Part shown: in pieces, positions 53,923 through 63,101 of the stretch | Layout: every line of letters begins with the position of its first letter | Position numbering within the stretch: position 1 is the stretch's first letter | Assembly (NCBI GenBank): GCA_947449005.1 | Contig: CANFPP010000006.1 | Coordinates: 1 to 64,000 of the forward strand | Source of the DNA: Holosporales bacterium | GTDB lineage: Bacteria > Pseudomonadota > Alphaproteobacteria > Paracaedibacterales > CANFPP01 | Length of the DNA stretch: 64,000 nucleotides | Direction of reading: 5' to 3' | Program-made: the position numbers and the translations under genes | Notes under the pieces: model-generated | The model's input: the letters and a program-made list of their open reading frames with translations, nothing else | What the model was told of the DNA's origin: nothing | Database searches by the model: none

Positions 53923-56900
53923 ATGAATTTTTCTAGCCACTTTATCTCACGTCCCGTTATGACCACGCTGCTTGCTTTATGGATTACAATCTCTGGAGTT
54001 GTTGCCTTTATTTATTTGCCTGTTAGTGCTCTTCCAAAGGTTGAATTTCCAACAATTCAAGTAACTGCTAATCTGCCTGGAGCAAAATCTGAAACGATGG
54101 CAGAAGCCGTTGCTTTGCCGCTTGAGCAAAGGTTTGCTGCCATTGATGGTTTGGACAACATGAGCTCTTCAAGCGCTCAAGGAACCAGTAGAATCACTTT
54201 GCAATTTTCATTGGATAAAAATATTGATGCTGCAGCACAGGATGTTGGAACAGCTATTTCTGCTGCTCAGGCTGTTTTGCCTCCTAATATGCCAAGCTTA
54301 CCGACTTACAAAAAGATTAATCCTTCTGACACACCGGTTATCTATCTTGCTTTAACTTCAAAAACACTGCCCTTGTGGCAAGTTAATGAATACGCCGATA
54401 CATATGTGTCTAATCGTTTGTCTATGCAATCAGGTGTTGCACAGGTTGAGATACTCGGGGAACAAAAATACGCTGTCAGAATTTACGCAAAACCAGATCT
54501 GCTTGCTGTGCGCAAATTATCTTTAAAAGACGTTGCAACAGCGATTCAAAAAGCCAACATTAATCCTGCGACGGGATCTTTAGATGGTCTCTATCAATCT
54601 CAAATTATCAACCCAGATACCATTGTGAGAAACGCCAAAGAGTTTTCAAAGCTTATCGTTAGCGAAAAAGATGGAAAGCCAGTTCGTATTAAAGATATTG
54701 GCGAGGCTGTTGATGATGTGGATAACAATAAGATTGCTTCTTGGTTTAATCATGAGCGTGCAATTGTCGTTGCTGTCAGTAAGCAGCCAGGGTCAAATAC
54801 AATTGATGTTGTTAAGGAAATTAAAAACATCTTGCCATCTTTGAGGGAGCAACTTCCTCCCTCTGTGTCGCTTGAGGTTATTATTGATAGATCTCTGCCT
54901 ATTGTTGAATCCATTAAAGATGTGGAGAGGACTTTTCTTGTAACGGCCATTCTTGTTGTTCTCGTTATTTTTGTCTTTTTATGCAATGTCCGCGCAACAA
55001 TTATCCCGAGCGTTACTGTTCCTTTGGCGATTGTCGCCACTTTTATTCTTATGTCTGCTTTTGGCTTTAGTTTGAACAACTTAACATTGTTAGCTTTGAC
55101 GCTTTCAATTGGGTTTATCGTTGATGATGCTATTGTTGTTTTGGAAAATATCACCAGACATGTTGAGCAAGGGCTTTCGCCTTTAAAGGCAGCTTTTAAA
55201 GGCACTAAAGAGATCTCTTTTACTATTATTTCGATGACTTTGTCTCTTAGCGCAGTCTTTATACCTATTTTATTGATGCCGGGAATTGTTGGGCGCTTAA
55301 TGCATGAATTTGCGATCACCATAATTGTCGTTATTTTGATGTCAGGCATCATCTCCTTAACGATTACTCCAATGATGTGTCGCTATTTTCTGACCACAAT
55401 ACACCAAGAGAGTGATTTTTGGCTTTATAAACACTTTAAAGATGCATTTGAATGGTTAACTTTGCAATATCATGGGTCTCTTAATTGGGTTATGAAGAGG
55501 CAAAAGCAAACCCTTATAGTTAGTTTTTTAGTCTTAATCCTAAATGTATTTCTTTACATAGGAATTCCTAAGGGTTTTTTCCCGAATGAAGACACAGGAA
55601 TTCTTTTTGCTTCAACGGAAGCGGGTCCTGAAATATCTTTTTCCGCCATGAAAACAGCGCAATTAAAGGTTATGGAGATTATTGGTAAAGATCCAAATGT
55701 CGAGGGTTTTACAAGTTCAATCGGTGCTTCAAGTACAACATTAGCGCAAAACCAGGGGCGCGTTGTCATCACCCTAAAGCCAACCGACCAAAGACAAATG
55801 AATGCAGAGCAAGTTACGAACAGTCTTCGAGAAAAATTGTCAAAAATTCCAGATATTAATGTTTTTATTCAGACAATTCAAAACTTAAGAGTCGGCGGTA
55901 TATCGAGTAAAAGTCAGTATCAATACACCCTTCAAGGACAAGTCTTAGAAGAGCTAAACAATTTTACGAAAAAATTTGAAGAGACTTTGAAAAAGAAGTC
56001 TGGCTTTTTAGATGTAACCAGCGATCTTCAACTGTCAAGTCTGCAGATTAAAGTTAATATTGATCGAGACCACGCAGCTAGATTGGGGGTTAGCGTTGAA
56101 GATATTGCCAACACAATTAACCTTGCGTATGGTGATCAGCAAATTTCGACAATTTATACTGAATTAAATACATATCAGGTCATTCTGGATGTTGAGCAAG
56201 ATAAGGCTCAAACTCTTGCAGATTTAAAAAATATTTATGTCAATAATAATACGGGCGATCTTATCCCTTTAAATTCTTTAGCAACCTTTACAAGAACGAA
56301 TGCACCCCTGACGGTCAATCATTTGAATCGCCTTCCCTCAGCAACGATTTCTTTTAATTTGCAGAAGGGAGTTAGTATTGGGGATGCGGTTGAAGCAATA
56401 AAGGACGGTGAGCGCGAGATTAATCTTCCTCCAACAATTGTGGGCTCATTTCAGGGGTCAGCGCAGGCTTTTCAGAGTTCGCAGAAAGGGCAAATATGGC
56501 TGCTTCTAGCAGCAATCATCACAATTTATGTGGTTTTGGGAATGCTGTATGAAAGCTATATTCATCCGCTTACGATTTTATCTGGTCTTCCGAGTGCTGG
56601 AATTGGTGCTTTAGTCGCCTTGTTAGTTGCCGGATTGGATCTTGATGTTATTGGTTTTATCGGCATTATTATGTTGATTGGTATTGTAAAAAAGAATGCA
56701 ATTATGATGATCGATTATGCGCTTGATCAGCAAAGAAATTATGGAAAAACACCAGAGGAGGCGATTATAGAGGCTTGTCATCGTCGCTTCCGTCCGATCA
56801 TGATGACAACGATGGCAGCGATTATTGGTTCACTTCCTATCGCGCTTGGTATTGGAGTCGGTGCGGAGATACGCCAGCCACTGGGAGTTTGTGTTGTTGG

Positions 56901-56997
56901 TGGTCTTTTGATCTCCCAGATTCTAACACTTTATGTAACGCCTGTTTTTTATCTATGGCTCGACCAGCTTTCTATTAAAAGTGTTAATGAAAGATAA
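53923..56997 (+). CDS. RND multidrug efflux permease (AcrB/MexB-type)
   Basis: A 1024-residue inner-membrane pump with about twelve helices and two large periplasmic loops. SIGFIVDDAIVVLENI carries the proton-relay aspartates, and GFFPNEDTG starts the second half. PTIQVTANLPGA near the N-terminus and VPLAIVATFILMSAFGFS support the HAE family. With the adaptor it exports drugs or toxic compounds using the proton gradient. Confidence 0.94.
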   Translation: MNFSSHFISRPVMTTLLALWITISGVVAFIYLPVSALPKVEFPTIQVTANLPGAKSETMAEAVALPLEQRFAAIDGLDNMSSSSAQGTSRITLQFSLDKNIDAAAQDVGTAISAAQAVLPPNMPSLPTYKKINPSDTPVIYLALTSKTLPLWQVNEYADTYVSNRLSMQSGVAQVEILGEQKYAVRIYAKPDLLAVRKLSLKDVATAIQKANINPATGSLDGLYQSQIINPDTIVRNAKEFSKLIVSEKDGKPVRIKDIGEAVDDVDNNKIASWFNHERAIVVAVSKQPGSNTIDVVKEIKNILPSLREQLPPSVSLEVIIDRSLPIVESIKDVERTFLVTAILVVLVIFVFLCNVRATIIPSVTVPLAIVATFILMSAFGFSLNNLTLLALTLSIGFIVDDAIVVLENITRHVEQGLSPLKAAFKGTKEISFTIISMTLSLSAVFIPILLMPGIVGRLMHEFAITIIVVILMSGIISLTITPMMCRYFLTTIHQESDFWLYKHFKDAFEWLTLQYHGSLNWVMKRQKQTLIVSFLVLILNVFLYIGIPKGFFPNEDTGILFASTEAGPEISFSAMKTAQLKVMEIIGKDPNVEGFTSSIGASSTTLAQNQGRVVITLKPTDQRQMNAEQVTNSLREKLSKIPDINVFIQTIQNLRVGGISSKSQYQYTLQGQVLEELNNFTKKFEETLKKKSGFLDVTSDLQLSSLQIKVNIDRDHAARLGVSVEDIANTINLAYGDQQISTIYTELNTYQVILDVEQDKAQTLADLKNIYVNNNTGDLIPLNSLATFTRTNAPLTVNHLNRLPSATISFNLQKGVSIGDAVEAIKDGEREINLPPTIVGSFQGSAQAFQSSQKGQIWLLLAAIITIYVVLGMLYESYIHPLTILSGLPSAGIGALVALLVAGLDLDVIGFIGIIMLIGIVKKNAIMMIDYALDQQRNYGKTPEEAIIEACHRRFRPIMMTTMAAIIGSLPIALGIGVGAEIRQPLGVCVVGGLLISQILTLYVTPVFYLWLDQLSIKSVNER

Positions 56998-57044
56998 AAG
57001 AGAAAAATGATAGACATCTAAGTATTGTAAGTCAAACAAAAAAC

Positions 57045-57073
57045 TTGAGTTTTTCGCTTTTTTTAGTTATAAT
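57045..57073 (+). promoter_or_regulatory. Sigma-70 promoter of the outer-membrane barrel gene
   Basis: TTGAGT, exactly 17 bp, then a perfect TATAAT. The expected start near 57080 lies between this and the ATG at 57105, which rules out the longer open frame that begins inside the -35 hexamer. Confidence 0.75.
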
Positions 57074-57104
57074 ACTTGTACTAAACGATAGGGAATTTGT
57101 GTGC

Positions 57105-57866
57105 ATGAAAAAAAATTCAATTTCTTTCTTGATTGCAGCAGCAAGCATTAGCTTGGCTACAGCAAATGCTCCTTTTAATGGTTTTTACTTGGGTGCTTCA
57201 GGCGGATATACACAAAAAACTGTTACGAACTCTGTTTCTGAAAGCAGTTCTGGAAATGGGAGATCCGCTACATCTGGCTTCATTAATTCTGCTGATAAAA
57301 ATAAAATTAACGGCTTTGTTTCCGGTCTAATGGGTGGCTATGGGCGCAAATTAGATAATGGGTTTTATCTTGGCGGTGAAGCTACACTTCAATATGACAC
57401 AGCAAATAAAATGAAAACATCAAGCTTGGCTGCAAGCGATGGAAGTGTTTGGTCATTTAACTCTAAATACAAGCGTGGTCTTGTTTTTGGAGCAAGTCCC
57501 CGTTTTGGTGTAACATTCGATAACTCTCTACTCGCTTATGGAAAAGTCGGATTGGAAGTTAGTCGTGATAAAATTTCACATCAAAACATGGGAGGAAATA
57601 TTTCTTCACCTCCAGGAAGCGCTGCCTCTTCTTTTCCATCAAGTGCAACTTTCTCAACCACAAAAACAAAGGTGGTTGTTGTTCCTGGTGTTGGTTTAGA
57701 GAAATCTTTTAATAATATTTTAGCGCGCATTGAATACAATTATAACCCAGGTACAAAAATCAATCAGACAGCAAATTATGTTCAAAATGGAATGAGTAAT
57801 AGCGACAATCAAAAAGTAAAATACACATCCCATGCCCTGAAGTTAGGTTTGGCTTATAAGTTTTAA
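57105..57866 (+). CDS. Outer-membrane beta-barrel protein
   Basis: A 253-residue protein with a signal peptide (MKKNSISFLIAAASISLATA) and a mature part starting FNGFYLGASGGYTQK, the classic start of small opacity/OmpA-type barrels. Alternating strands run to a C-terminal aromatic residue (LKLGLAYKF), the BAM recognition signal. The Ser/Gly-rich insert near residue 155 (ISSPPGSAASSFPSSATFS) may be a surface loop. A longer frame from 57045 is excluded by the promoter there. Likely surface exposed. Confidence 0.85.
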   Translation: MKKNSISFLIAAASISLATANAPFNGFYLGASGGYTQKTVTNSVSESSSGNGRSATSGFINSADKNKINGFVSGLMGGYGRKLDNGFYLGGEATLQYDTANKMKTSSLAASDGSVWSFNSKYKRGLVFGASPRFGVTFDNSLLAYGKVGLEVSRDKISHQNMGGNISSPPGSAASSFPSSATFSTTKTKVVVVPGVGLEKSFNNILARIEYNYNPGTKINQTANYVQNGMSNSDNQKVKYTSHALKLGLAYKF

Positions 57867-57947
57867 TGTTGGCTTATAATTTCTTTCTTATTCTTAGTCT
57901 TTTTGATATAATCTGCATCATTCTCTAATAATCAATTAATAGAAATT

Positions 57948-58460
57948 ATGGCTCAACTAAACGTTCTTATAGCTCCGGATCCGCGATTGAAGATTGTAGC
58001 AAAACCTGTTTCATCTGTTGATGATAGCGTTCGGAAAATAATGGATGATATGTTGGAGACGATGTATGCAGAAGATGGCGCTGGCTTGGCGGCAACGCAA
58101 GTAGGTATTGATAAAAGAATTATTGTTATGGATGTTGTTTGGGATGAGGGTTCAAAGAGAGCGCCTTTTAAAATGGCCAATCCTGAAATTCTGTGGTGTT
58201 CAGAAGAAACATCCATTCATAACGAAGGTTGTCTATCTGTTCCCGGACAAAGAGGTGAAGTTGAGCGACCATCAAAAATAAAAGTGCGCTATTTAGATGA
58301 AAAAAATACTCTCATCGAACGAGATGCAGATGGTATGTTAGCTGTTTGCATTCAACATGAAATCGACCACTTAAATGGCAAATTATATATCGATTATTTC
58401 TCTCCCTTAAAACAGCAGATAATCTTAAGAAAATTAAAAAAATATAAAAGTTACGCATAA
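57948..58460 (+). CDS. def: Peptide deformylase
   Basis: A 170-residue deformylase. GAGLAATQVG (motif 1), EGCLSVPG (motif 2, zinc/iron-binding Cys) and QHEIDHLNG (motif 3, HExxH) are all intact. It removes the formyl group from new proteins. It lies two bases before fmt on the same strand, the standard pair that adds and removes formyl groups, and a TATAAT (57907-57912) precedes it. Confidence 0.95.
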   Translation: MAQLNVLIAPDPRLKIVAKPVSSVDDSVRKIMDDMLETMYAEDGAGLAATQVGIDKRIIVMDVVWDEGSKRAPFKMANPEILWCSEETSIHNEGCLSVPGQRGEVERPSKIKVRYLDEKNTLIERDADGMLAVCIQHEIDHLNGKLYIDYFSPLKQQIILRKLKKYKSYA

Positions 58461-58462
58461 TC

Positions 58463-59386
58463 ATGCGTATTATTTTTATGGGAACCCCTGATTTCTCTGT
58501 TTCTGCCTTAAAGTGCTTGTTAAAAAGCTCGCATGAAGTTGTCGCAGTTTATTCGCAGCCACCTCGTGCAAAAGGAAGAGGGCATAAAGTTCAAAAGTCT
58601 CCTGTTCACTTAATTGCAGAAAAAAATGGGATTGAGGTTTTAACGCCAGTTTCTCTAAGAGATCCTGATACACAAAAACAGTTTTTTGACTTTAAAGCTG
58701 ATGTTGCTGTTGTTGCAGCCTATGGTTTAATTTTGCCTCAGCCAATTTTATCTGATCCTAAATATGGTTGCATTAATATTCATGCCTCATTGTTGCCACG
58801 TTGGCGTGGTGCGGCTCCTATCCATCGATGCATTATGACTGGTGATTTACAAACCGGAATTACCATCATGAAGATGGATAAGGGGCTGGATACAGGTGAT
58901 ATTTTGGATATTCAGAAGACTGAAATTACACCCAAAATGACAACTTCATCTCTTCATGATGTGTTGGCCGAAATCGGTAGTTCTTTACTTTTGAGTGTTC
59001 TTGAAAGGATTGATACCATTGAAGCTGTGCCACAGCCGAAAGATGGAATTACGTATGCAGAAAAAATAATACCAGAAGATGGTAGAATTAATTGGGCTCA
59101 GTCTGCTGCAGAAATAGACCGATTAATTCGCGCTTTAACGCCAAAGCCTGGCGCTTGGTTTCTTCACAACGAAGATCGTATCAAGGTGATCGCTGCTGAG
59201 CCTGTAGATATGCAGTATGATGATCCTACAGCTGGAGGTATTTTAGAAAGCTCTCCAGAGGATCAACTAATTATAGCTTGTGGGTCAGGAGTGCTGCGTA
59301 TCAAAATGTTACAACGTGCTGGTGGAGTCCCCTTGCCTGTCCAAGAGTTTCTACGCGGCTATAAAATTATGGGAAAAATCTCTTAA
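58463..59386 (+). CDS. fmt: Methionyl-tRNA formyltransferase
   Basis: A 307-residue enzyme. MRIIFMGTPDFSVSALK and NIHASLLPRWRGAAPIHR are diagnostic, the second including the SLLPxxRG folate-binding loop, and ITIMKMDKGLDTGDI holds the catalytic Asp context. The C-terminal OB-like domain (RINWAQSAAEIDRLIRAL) follows. It formylates initiator Met-tRNA. It ends the def-fmt pair. Confidence 0.96.
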   Translation: MRIIFMGTPDFSVSALKCLLKSSHEVVAVYSQPPRAKGRGHKVQKSPVHLIAEKNGIEVLTPVSLRDPDTQKQFFDFKADVAVVAAYGLILPQPILSDPKYGCINIHASLLPRWRGAAPIHRCIMTGDLQTGITIMKMDKGLDTGDILDIQKTEITPKMTTSSLHDVLAEIGSSLLLSVLERIDTIEAVPQPKDGITYAEKIIPEDGRINWAQSAAEIDRLIRALTPKPGAWFLHNEDRIKVIAAEPVDMQYDDPTAGGILESSPEDQLIIACGSGVLRIKMLQRAGGVPLPVQEFLRGYKIMGKIS

Positions 59387-59439
59387 TCACAATTTTTTAT
59401 TAAGCTCTTGTTTTGAATCAGGTATATTATTTTGCATTT

Positions 59440-59635
59440 GATACGCATGGGGTAAAGTAGAAGCCTGCATCTCGGCCTTCGAGAGGATGATGAGATGGAG
59501 AGAGAAAATTTCACTTACAGATTTCTTGTTGCTTCTGGCGTTATATTTTTCCCTCTGCCGTGCTCCCGCGATGGTGGAGATCCAGGCTCTTTACACCTGC
59601 AAGTAAAAAGCAAGGAGCCAAAAGACTCGCGTATC
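59440..59635. ncRNA. Unidentified structured RNA element
   Basis: The 196-bp stretch between convergent fmt and the BON gene nests helices: GATACGC/GCGTATC (59440-59446/59629-59635), GGGGTAAAG/CTTTACACC (59449-59457/59589-59597, one mismatch), AGCCTG/CAGGCT (59462-59467/59583-59588) and ATCTC/GAGAT (59469-59473/59577-59581). The 59585-59594 segment can pair instead with 59603-59607 and 59615-59619 as a local hairpin, so two exclusive folds exist. It matches none of tRNA, tmRNA, RNase P, SRP or 6S as I know them. Strand is not decided. Confidence 0.5.
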
Positions 59636-59675
59636 TGATTTAACAATAACCCATATTGTATATGCTGCTTGATCT

Positions 59676-60275
59676 CTAATCGATAATTTCATCTTTGATG
59701 CGTGCATAACTCACTACCTTGGTAACGCCATTAATCTTGCTTGCAAGATCGGTTACTTTTGTTATTTCTTCTTCATTTTGAGCGATACCCATTACATAAA
59801 CAATACCATTCACAGTTTTGATATTGTAGTTGAGTGATTGAACTCCATCAGCAAAAACTAGAGAACTTTTAATTTGGGTCGTTATCCAAGCATCTTTCGC
59901 TGTAACGATTGCACCGCCACCTTCTGCTGTTTCAATGTTATTATTAACATGTTTCACACCCTTTACTTCCCAAGCAATTCTTTCAGCTTCCATCTGAGCT
60001 TGTTGATCTGGAACAAAGCCCGTCAATAGAACATCTCCGCTCTGAACACTTATGCCGACTTTACTAAATAAATCTGATTCGTGTTTATAAAGACCTGCTT
60101 TAATCTTGGTAGAAATTGCCGAGTCAGAAACTGTACCACTTATCCCTTTTTCTTTTGTGGCTAAGGTGCCAACCAAGGCCCCTCCTCCGATAATTATTGG
60201 GGCACATCCAGTCAATGCTAATGTTGTAAAAGTAACTGCTACAAAAGTAAGTGGAGTTTTTAGTGTTTTTATCAT
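59676..60275 (-). CDS. BON-domain lipoprotein (OsmY/DolP-like)
   Basis: About 199 residues. A lipoprotein signal ends in ALTGCAPII, and the mature protein has two BON domains, the first around VSDSAISTKIKAGLYKH and GDVLLTGFVPDQQAQ, the second around AWITTQIKSSLVFADG and GIVYVMGIAQNEEE. It resembles DolP/YraP, an outer-membrane quality-control lipoprotein. A longer frame starts at 60308 inside yraN; the ATG at 60275 after GAGGCGCAC gives the proper signal peptide. It follows yraN in the same direction, as in E. coli. Confidence 0.87.
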   Translation of the reverse strand: MIKTLKTPLTFVAVTFTTLALTGCAPIIIGGGALVGTLATKEKGISGTVSDSAISTKIKAGLYKHESDLFSKVGISVQSGDVLLTGFVPDQQAQMEAERIAWEVKGVKHVNNNIETAEGGGAIVTAKDAWITTQIKSSLVFADGVQSLNYNIKTVNGIVYVMGIAQNEEEITKVTDLASKINGVTKVVSYARIKDEIID

Positions 60276-60285
60276 GTGCGCCTCG

Positions 60286-60651
60286 CTATTGATCAGATCG
60301 CCATGCATCTTGAATGTGATGCAATCCTTTGTGTAAGGATATTAGAATAACATCAAACCGAATTTGTGTATACCTGTGACCTTCTTGGAGAAACTGATTG
60401 GTTGCTCTCTGGATTCTTTGCCTCTGTTTAAAGCTGATGGATTCTGCTGCATCCTTGTGATTTTTTCTGTATTTTATTTCTAATATTACTAAAGTCTTCC
60501 AATGACTTGCGATGATATCAATTTCCCCGACGTACGTTTTATATCGTCGCTTTAAAATGCGATATCCTTTTAATCTTAAAAAAATAACAGCTAATGTTTC
60601 TGAGAACCGTCCAACACGCTCTGCAAAGATTTTAGCTTTCTTAGTTTGCAT
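60286..60651 (-). CDS. yraN: YraN-family protein (UPF0102)
   Basis: A 121-residue YraN protein. The restriction-endonuclease-like core is visible as TYVGEIDIIASHWKTLVILEIKYRK, keeping the acidic GEID and E-x-K pattern of the family. Function is unknown, but it occurs beside rsmI and DolP-like genes in many proteobacteria. Its start overlaps the end of rsmI by 11 bp. Confidence 0.88.
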   Translation of the reverse strand: MQTKKAKIFAERVGRFSETLAVIFLRLKGYRILKRRYKTYVGEIDIIASHWKTLVILEIKYRKNHKDAAESISFKQRQRIQRATNQFLQEGHRYTQIRFDVILISLHKGLHHIQDAWRSDQ

Positions 60652-61477
60652 TTTTTAGATTTAGCGCTTGTTGATATATTAGTTTCTTGGAAAGATTGTA
60701 GCTTTCCGCGACTGAAGCGCTTGCATCACGAACAGACTGATGAGCAAGAGCTTTTATAAGCAATTGATTGATTTCAGTTTCTGATAATTCATTGCTTCTC
60801 AATGGAGGGCTTAATACAATAACCACCTCACCTTTGGGAAGGCCATTTTCTTTGTAGTTGTTGATAAGTTCTTCAATGCTTCCTTGTCTGGTTTCTTCGT
60901 ATATTTTTGTAATTTCTCGAACTACGCTGACTGTACGATTTCTGTAGGTGTCTATCATTTTTTCTAGAGTTTTTAGTAAGCGCCTAGCTGATTCAAAAAA
61001 TATTAGCGTGGCGGGGCTTGCTTCAAAATCTTTGATTTTTTTTGAATCAAAAAAACCTGCGAATAGAAATTGATCACTTGGTTGACCAGAAAGTACAAGT
61101 GCAGAAAGTACAGAAGATGCGCCTGGGGCAGACGTTACGTAGATGCCTTGTGCGCGGCATTCTCGAACAAGCTTGTAGCCTGGATCGGAGATTAGTGGAG
61201 TTCCAGCATCACTAACCAGACTTATAACCCTTCCGTTTTTTAGCTCATTTATAATTTTAGGACGAACTTCATCAGCATTATGATTATGATAAGACATCAG
61301 TTTTTTGTTGATTCCGTATGCCTGTAAAAGCTTGTTGCTTACTCTTGTGTCCTCACAAAGAATTAGGTCACAATCTTTCAGAATTCTGAGGGCGCGTAGT
61401 GTGATGTCTTCTAAATTTCCAATAGGTGTCGAAACAATATACAGGCCCGGCTTTAAAGATGCTGTTGTTGCTATCAT
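60641..61477 (-). CDS. rsmI: 16S rRNA 2'-O-ribose C1402 methyltransferase
   Basis: A 278-residue RsmI. GLYIVSTPIGNLEDITLRAL, CEDTRVSNKLL, SYHNHNADEV and VSDAGTPLISDPGYKLV are its conserved N-terminal motifs, and PKGEVVIVLSPP follows in the C-terminal half. It methylates C1402 of 16S rRNA together with RsmH. Its start overlaps the end of parB by 4 bp. Confidence 0.94.
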   Translation of the reverse strand: MIATTASLKPGLYIVSTPIGNLEDITLRALRILKDCDLILCEDTRVSNKLLQAYGINKKLMSYHNHNADEVRPKIINELKNGRVISLVSDAGTPLISDPGYKLVRECRAQGIYVTSAPGASSVLSALVLSGQPSDQFLFAGFFDSKKIKDFEASPATLIFFESARRLLKTLEKMIDTYRNRTVSVVREITKIYEETRQGSIEELINNYKENGLPKGEVVIVLSPPLRSNELSETEINQLLIKALAHQSVRDASASVAESYNLSKKLIYQQALNLKNAN

Positions 61478-62331
61478 TCATCATCTCTAAGGCTTTTAAA
61501 TTTATTTATTAAATCATCCATTTGCTCGTAGTTGTTAAAGTAGAGACTTATAACACCTCCGCTTGGTTTAATGTCAACTTTTGCTTTTACGGATAATAAA
61601 TCGCTAATTTGCTCTGCTAACTGTATAGCGTCTTCATTGTATTTATCGCTTACACCATTCTTTTTTTGTTTGCTTTGTTTTACTTTTTGCTCTGTATCGC
61701 GAACTGATAAGTTATTTTTAAGAATGTCATCAATTACATCATCCAGGTTTTCGTGATTGATCAGTGCCCTGGCGTGCCCAGCTGATAATCTTCCATCATG
61801 AATTAGCTTTTTAACGTGAACAGGTAAAGTATTAAGTCTTAACATGTTGGCTACGTAGCTTCGACTTTTGCTAAGAGCCTGAGCAATCTGTTCTTGTGTC
61901 TTGCCGTGATCTGTTATAAGCCTTTGAAATGATTCAGCTTCTTCTACTGGGTTTAAATCATCTCTTTGGAGATTTTCAATTAAGCCAATTTCAAGAGCTT
62001 CGCTGTCAGTGCAGCTCATAATAACAGCTGGAACGGAATCTAATCCAACTTCCTTAGCTGCTCTCCATCTTCTTTCTCCTGCGATGATTTCGTATTCTTC
62101 GTGGATAGAGTCAAGTTTTCTAAGAATAAGAGGTTGAATAACACCCTTTTCACGAACTGATTCAATTAGAGAGCTCATCTTCTCAGGGCTAAATACTTGC
62201 CTTGGTTGCAATCTTCCTGGCTTAATGATGCTAATATCAACTTCTGTTGTTTGTTGTTTTTGTGTTTCTAGATCTGTATCTCCTAGCAGCGCAGAAAGAC
62301 CACGGCCTAACGTTTTATTTTGATTAAACAT
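61474..62331 (-). CDS. parB: Chromosome partitioning protein ParB
   Basis: About 285 residues. The start KTLGRGLSALLGD is typical of alphaproteobacterial ParB. The ParB/Noc core has the CTPase motif GERRWRAA, and the helix-turn-helix follows in KTQEQIAQALSKSRSYVANML. A C-terminal dimer domain ends LYFNNYEQMDDLI. A longer frame opens at 62397 within parA; the ATG at 62331, with the family N-terminus, is chosen. It binds the parS sites inside rsmG. Confidence 0.94.
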   Translation of the reverse strand: MFNQNKTLGRGLSALLGDTDLETQKQQTTEVDISIIKPGRLQPRQVFSPEKMSSLIESVREKGVIQPLILRKLDSIHEEYEIIAGERRWRAAKEVGLDSVPAVIMSCTDSEALEIGLIENLQRDDLNPVEEAESFQRLITDHGKTQEQIAQALSKSRSYVANMLRLNTLPVHVKKLIHDGRLSAGHARALINHENLDDVIDDILKNNLSVRDTEQKVKQSKQKKNGVSDKYNEDAIQLAEQISDLLSVKAKVDIKPSGGVISLYFNNYEQMDDLINKFKSLRDDE

Positions 62332-62339
62332 TTTAAATC

Positions 62340-63101
62340 CTATCGTTTTGTTAAAATTTCTTTTGCGAGATTCATATAAGCTTGTGCGCCTAAACACCCT
62401 ACGTCATAGACCAATACTGGTTTTCCGTGTGAAGGTGCTTCTGAAACCTTTATATTTCGCGGAATAACTGTTTGAAATACTTTGTCTTTCAAGTGGTGTC
62501 TTACGTCGTTTTCTACTTGTGAGCTGAGTGAACTTCTTCTGTCATACATTGTGAGTACTATTCCGAATAATTCAAGTGACGGATTGAAATTCTTTTTAAT
62601 TTTTTGAATAGAGTTAAGTAAATAACTCAATCCTTCTAATGCATAGTATTCACATTGGAGTGGGACCAAAACAGAGTCAGCTGCGACCAATGCGTTAAGT
62701 GTTAAAAGTCCCATAGATGGCGGACAATCAATGATAATATAGTCAAACATATCTTTGTATGGCTCAATGATAGTTTTAAAAATACGTTCTCTGTTTTCTT
62801 GGTTTACGAGTTCTATTTCAGCGCCAATCAATTCTATGGACGATGAAATAACTGAGAGTCCTGGGATTATACTTTTTTTAAGAACTTCGCTAAGTGTGTT
62901 TTGCCGTATAAGCAACTCATAGCTTCCAATCCCTTTGTTCTTTTTGCTGATTCCAACGCCAGTTGACGCATTCGCCTGAGGATCCATATCTATTAAAAGG
63001 ACCTTTTTATCAACGGCAGCTAATGCTGTTGATACATTTACTGCTGTCGTAGTTTTCCCAACTCCGCCTTTTTGATTGGCAACAACAATAACTTCACCCA
63101 T
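62340..63101 (-). CDS. parA: Chromosome partitioning ATPase ParA (Soj)
   Basis: A 253-residue ParA. The deviant Walker A is KGGVGKTTT near residue 11, followed by LLIDMDPQANASTG (Walker A' region) and IIIDCPPSMGLLTLNAL (Walker B). Its lack of an N-terminal DNA-binding domain fits chromosomal ParA. It overlaps rsmG by 8 bp and precedes parB by 8 bp; together they segregate the origin. Confidence 0.95.
   Translation of the reverse strand: MGEVIVVANQKGGVGKTTTAVNVSTALAAVDKKVLLIDMDPQANASTGVGISKKNKGIGSYELLIRQNTLSEVLKKSIIPGLSVISSSIELIGAEIELVNQENRERIFKTIIEPYKDMFDYIIIDCPPSMGLLTLNALVAADSVLVPLQCEYYALEGLSYLLNSIQKIKKNFNPSLELFGIVLTMYDRRSSLSSQVENDVRHHLKDKVFQTVIPRNIKVSEAPSHGKPVLVYDVGCLGAQAYMNLAKEILTKR

Noticed and set aside
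54750-55352. 200-codon minus-strand open frame inside the RND pump gene
   Set aside because: It is antisense to a complete, well-conserved gene and shows no protein family features.
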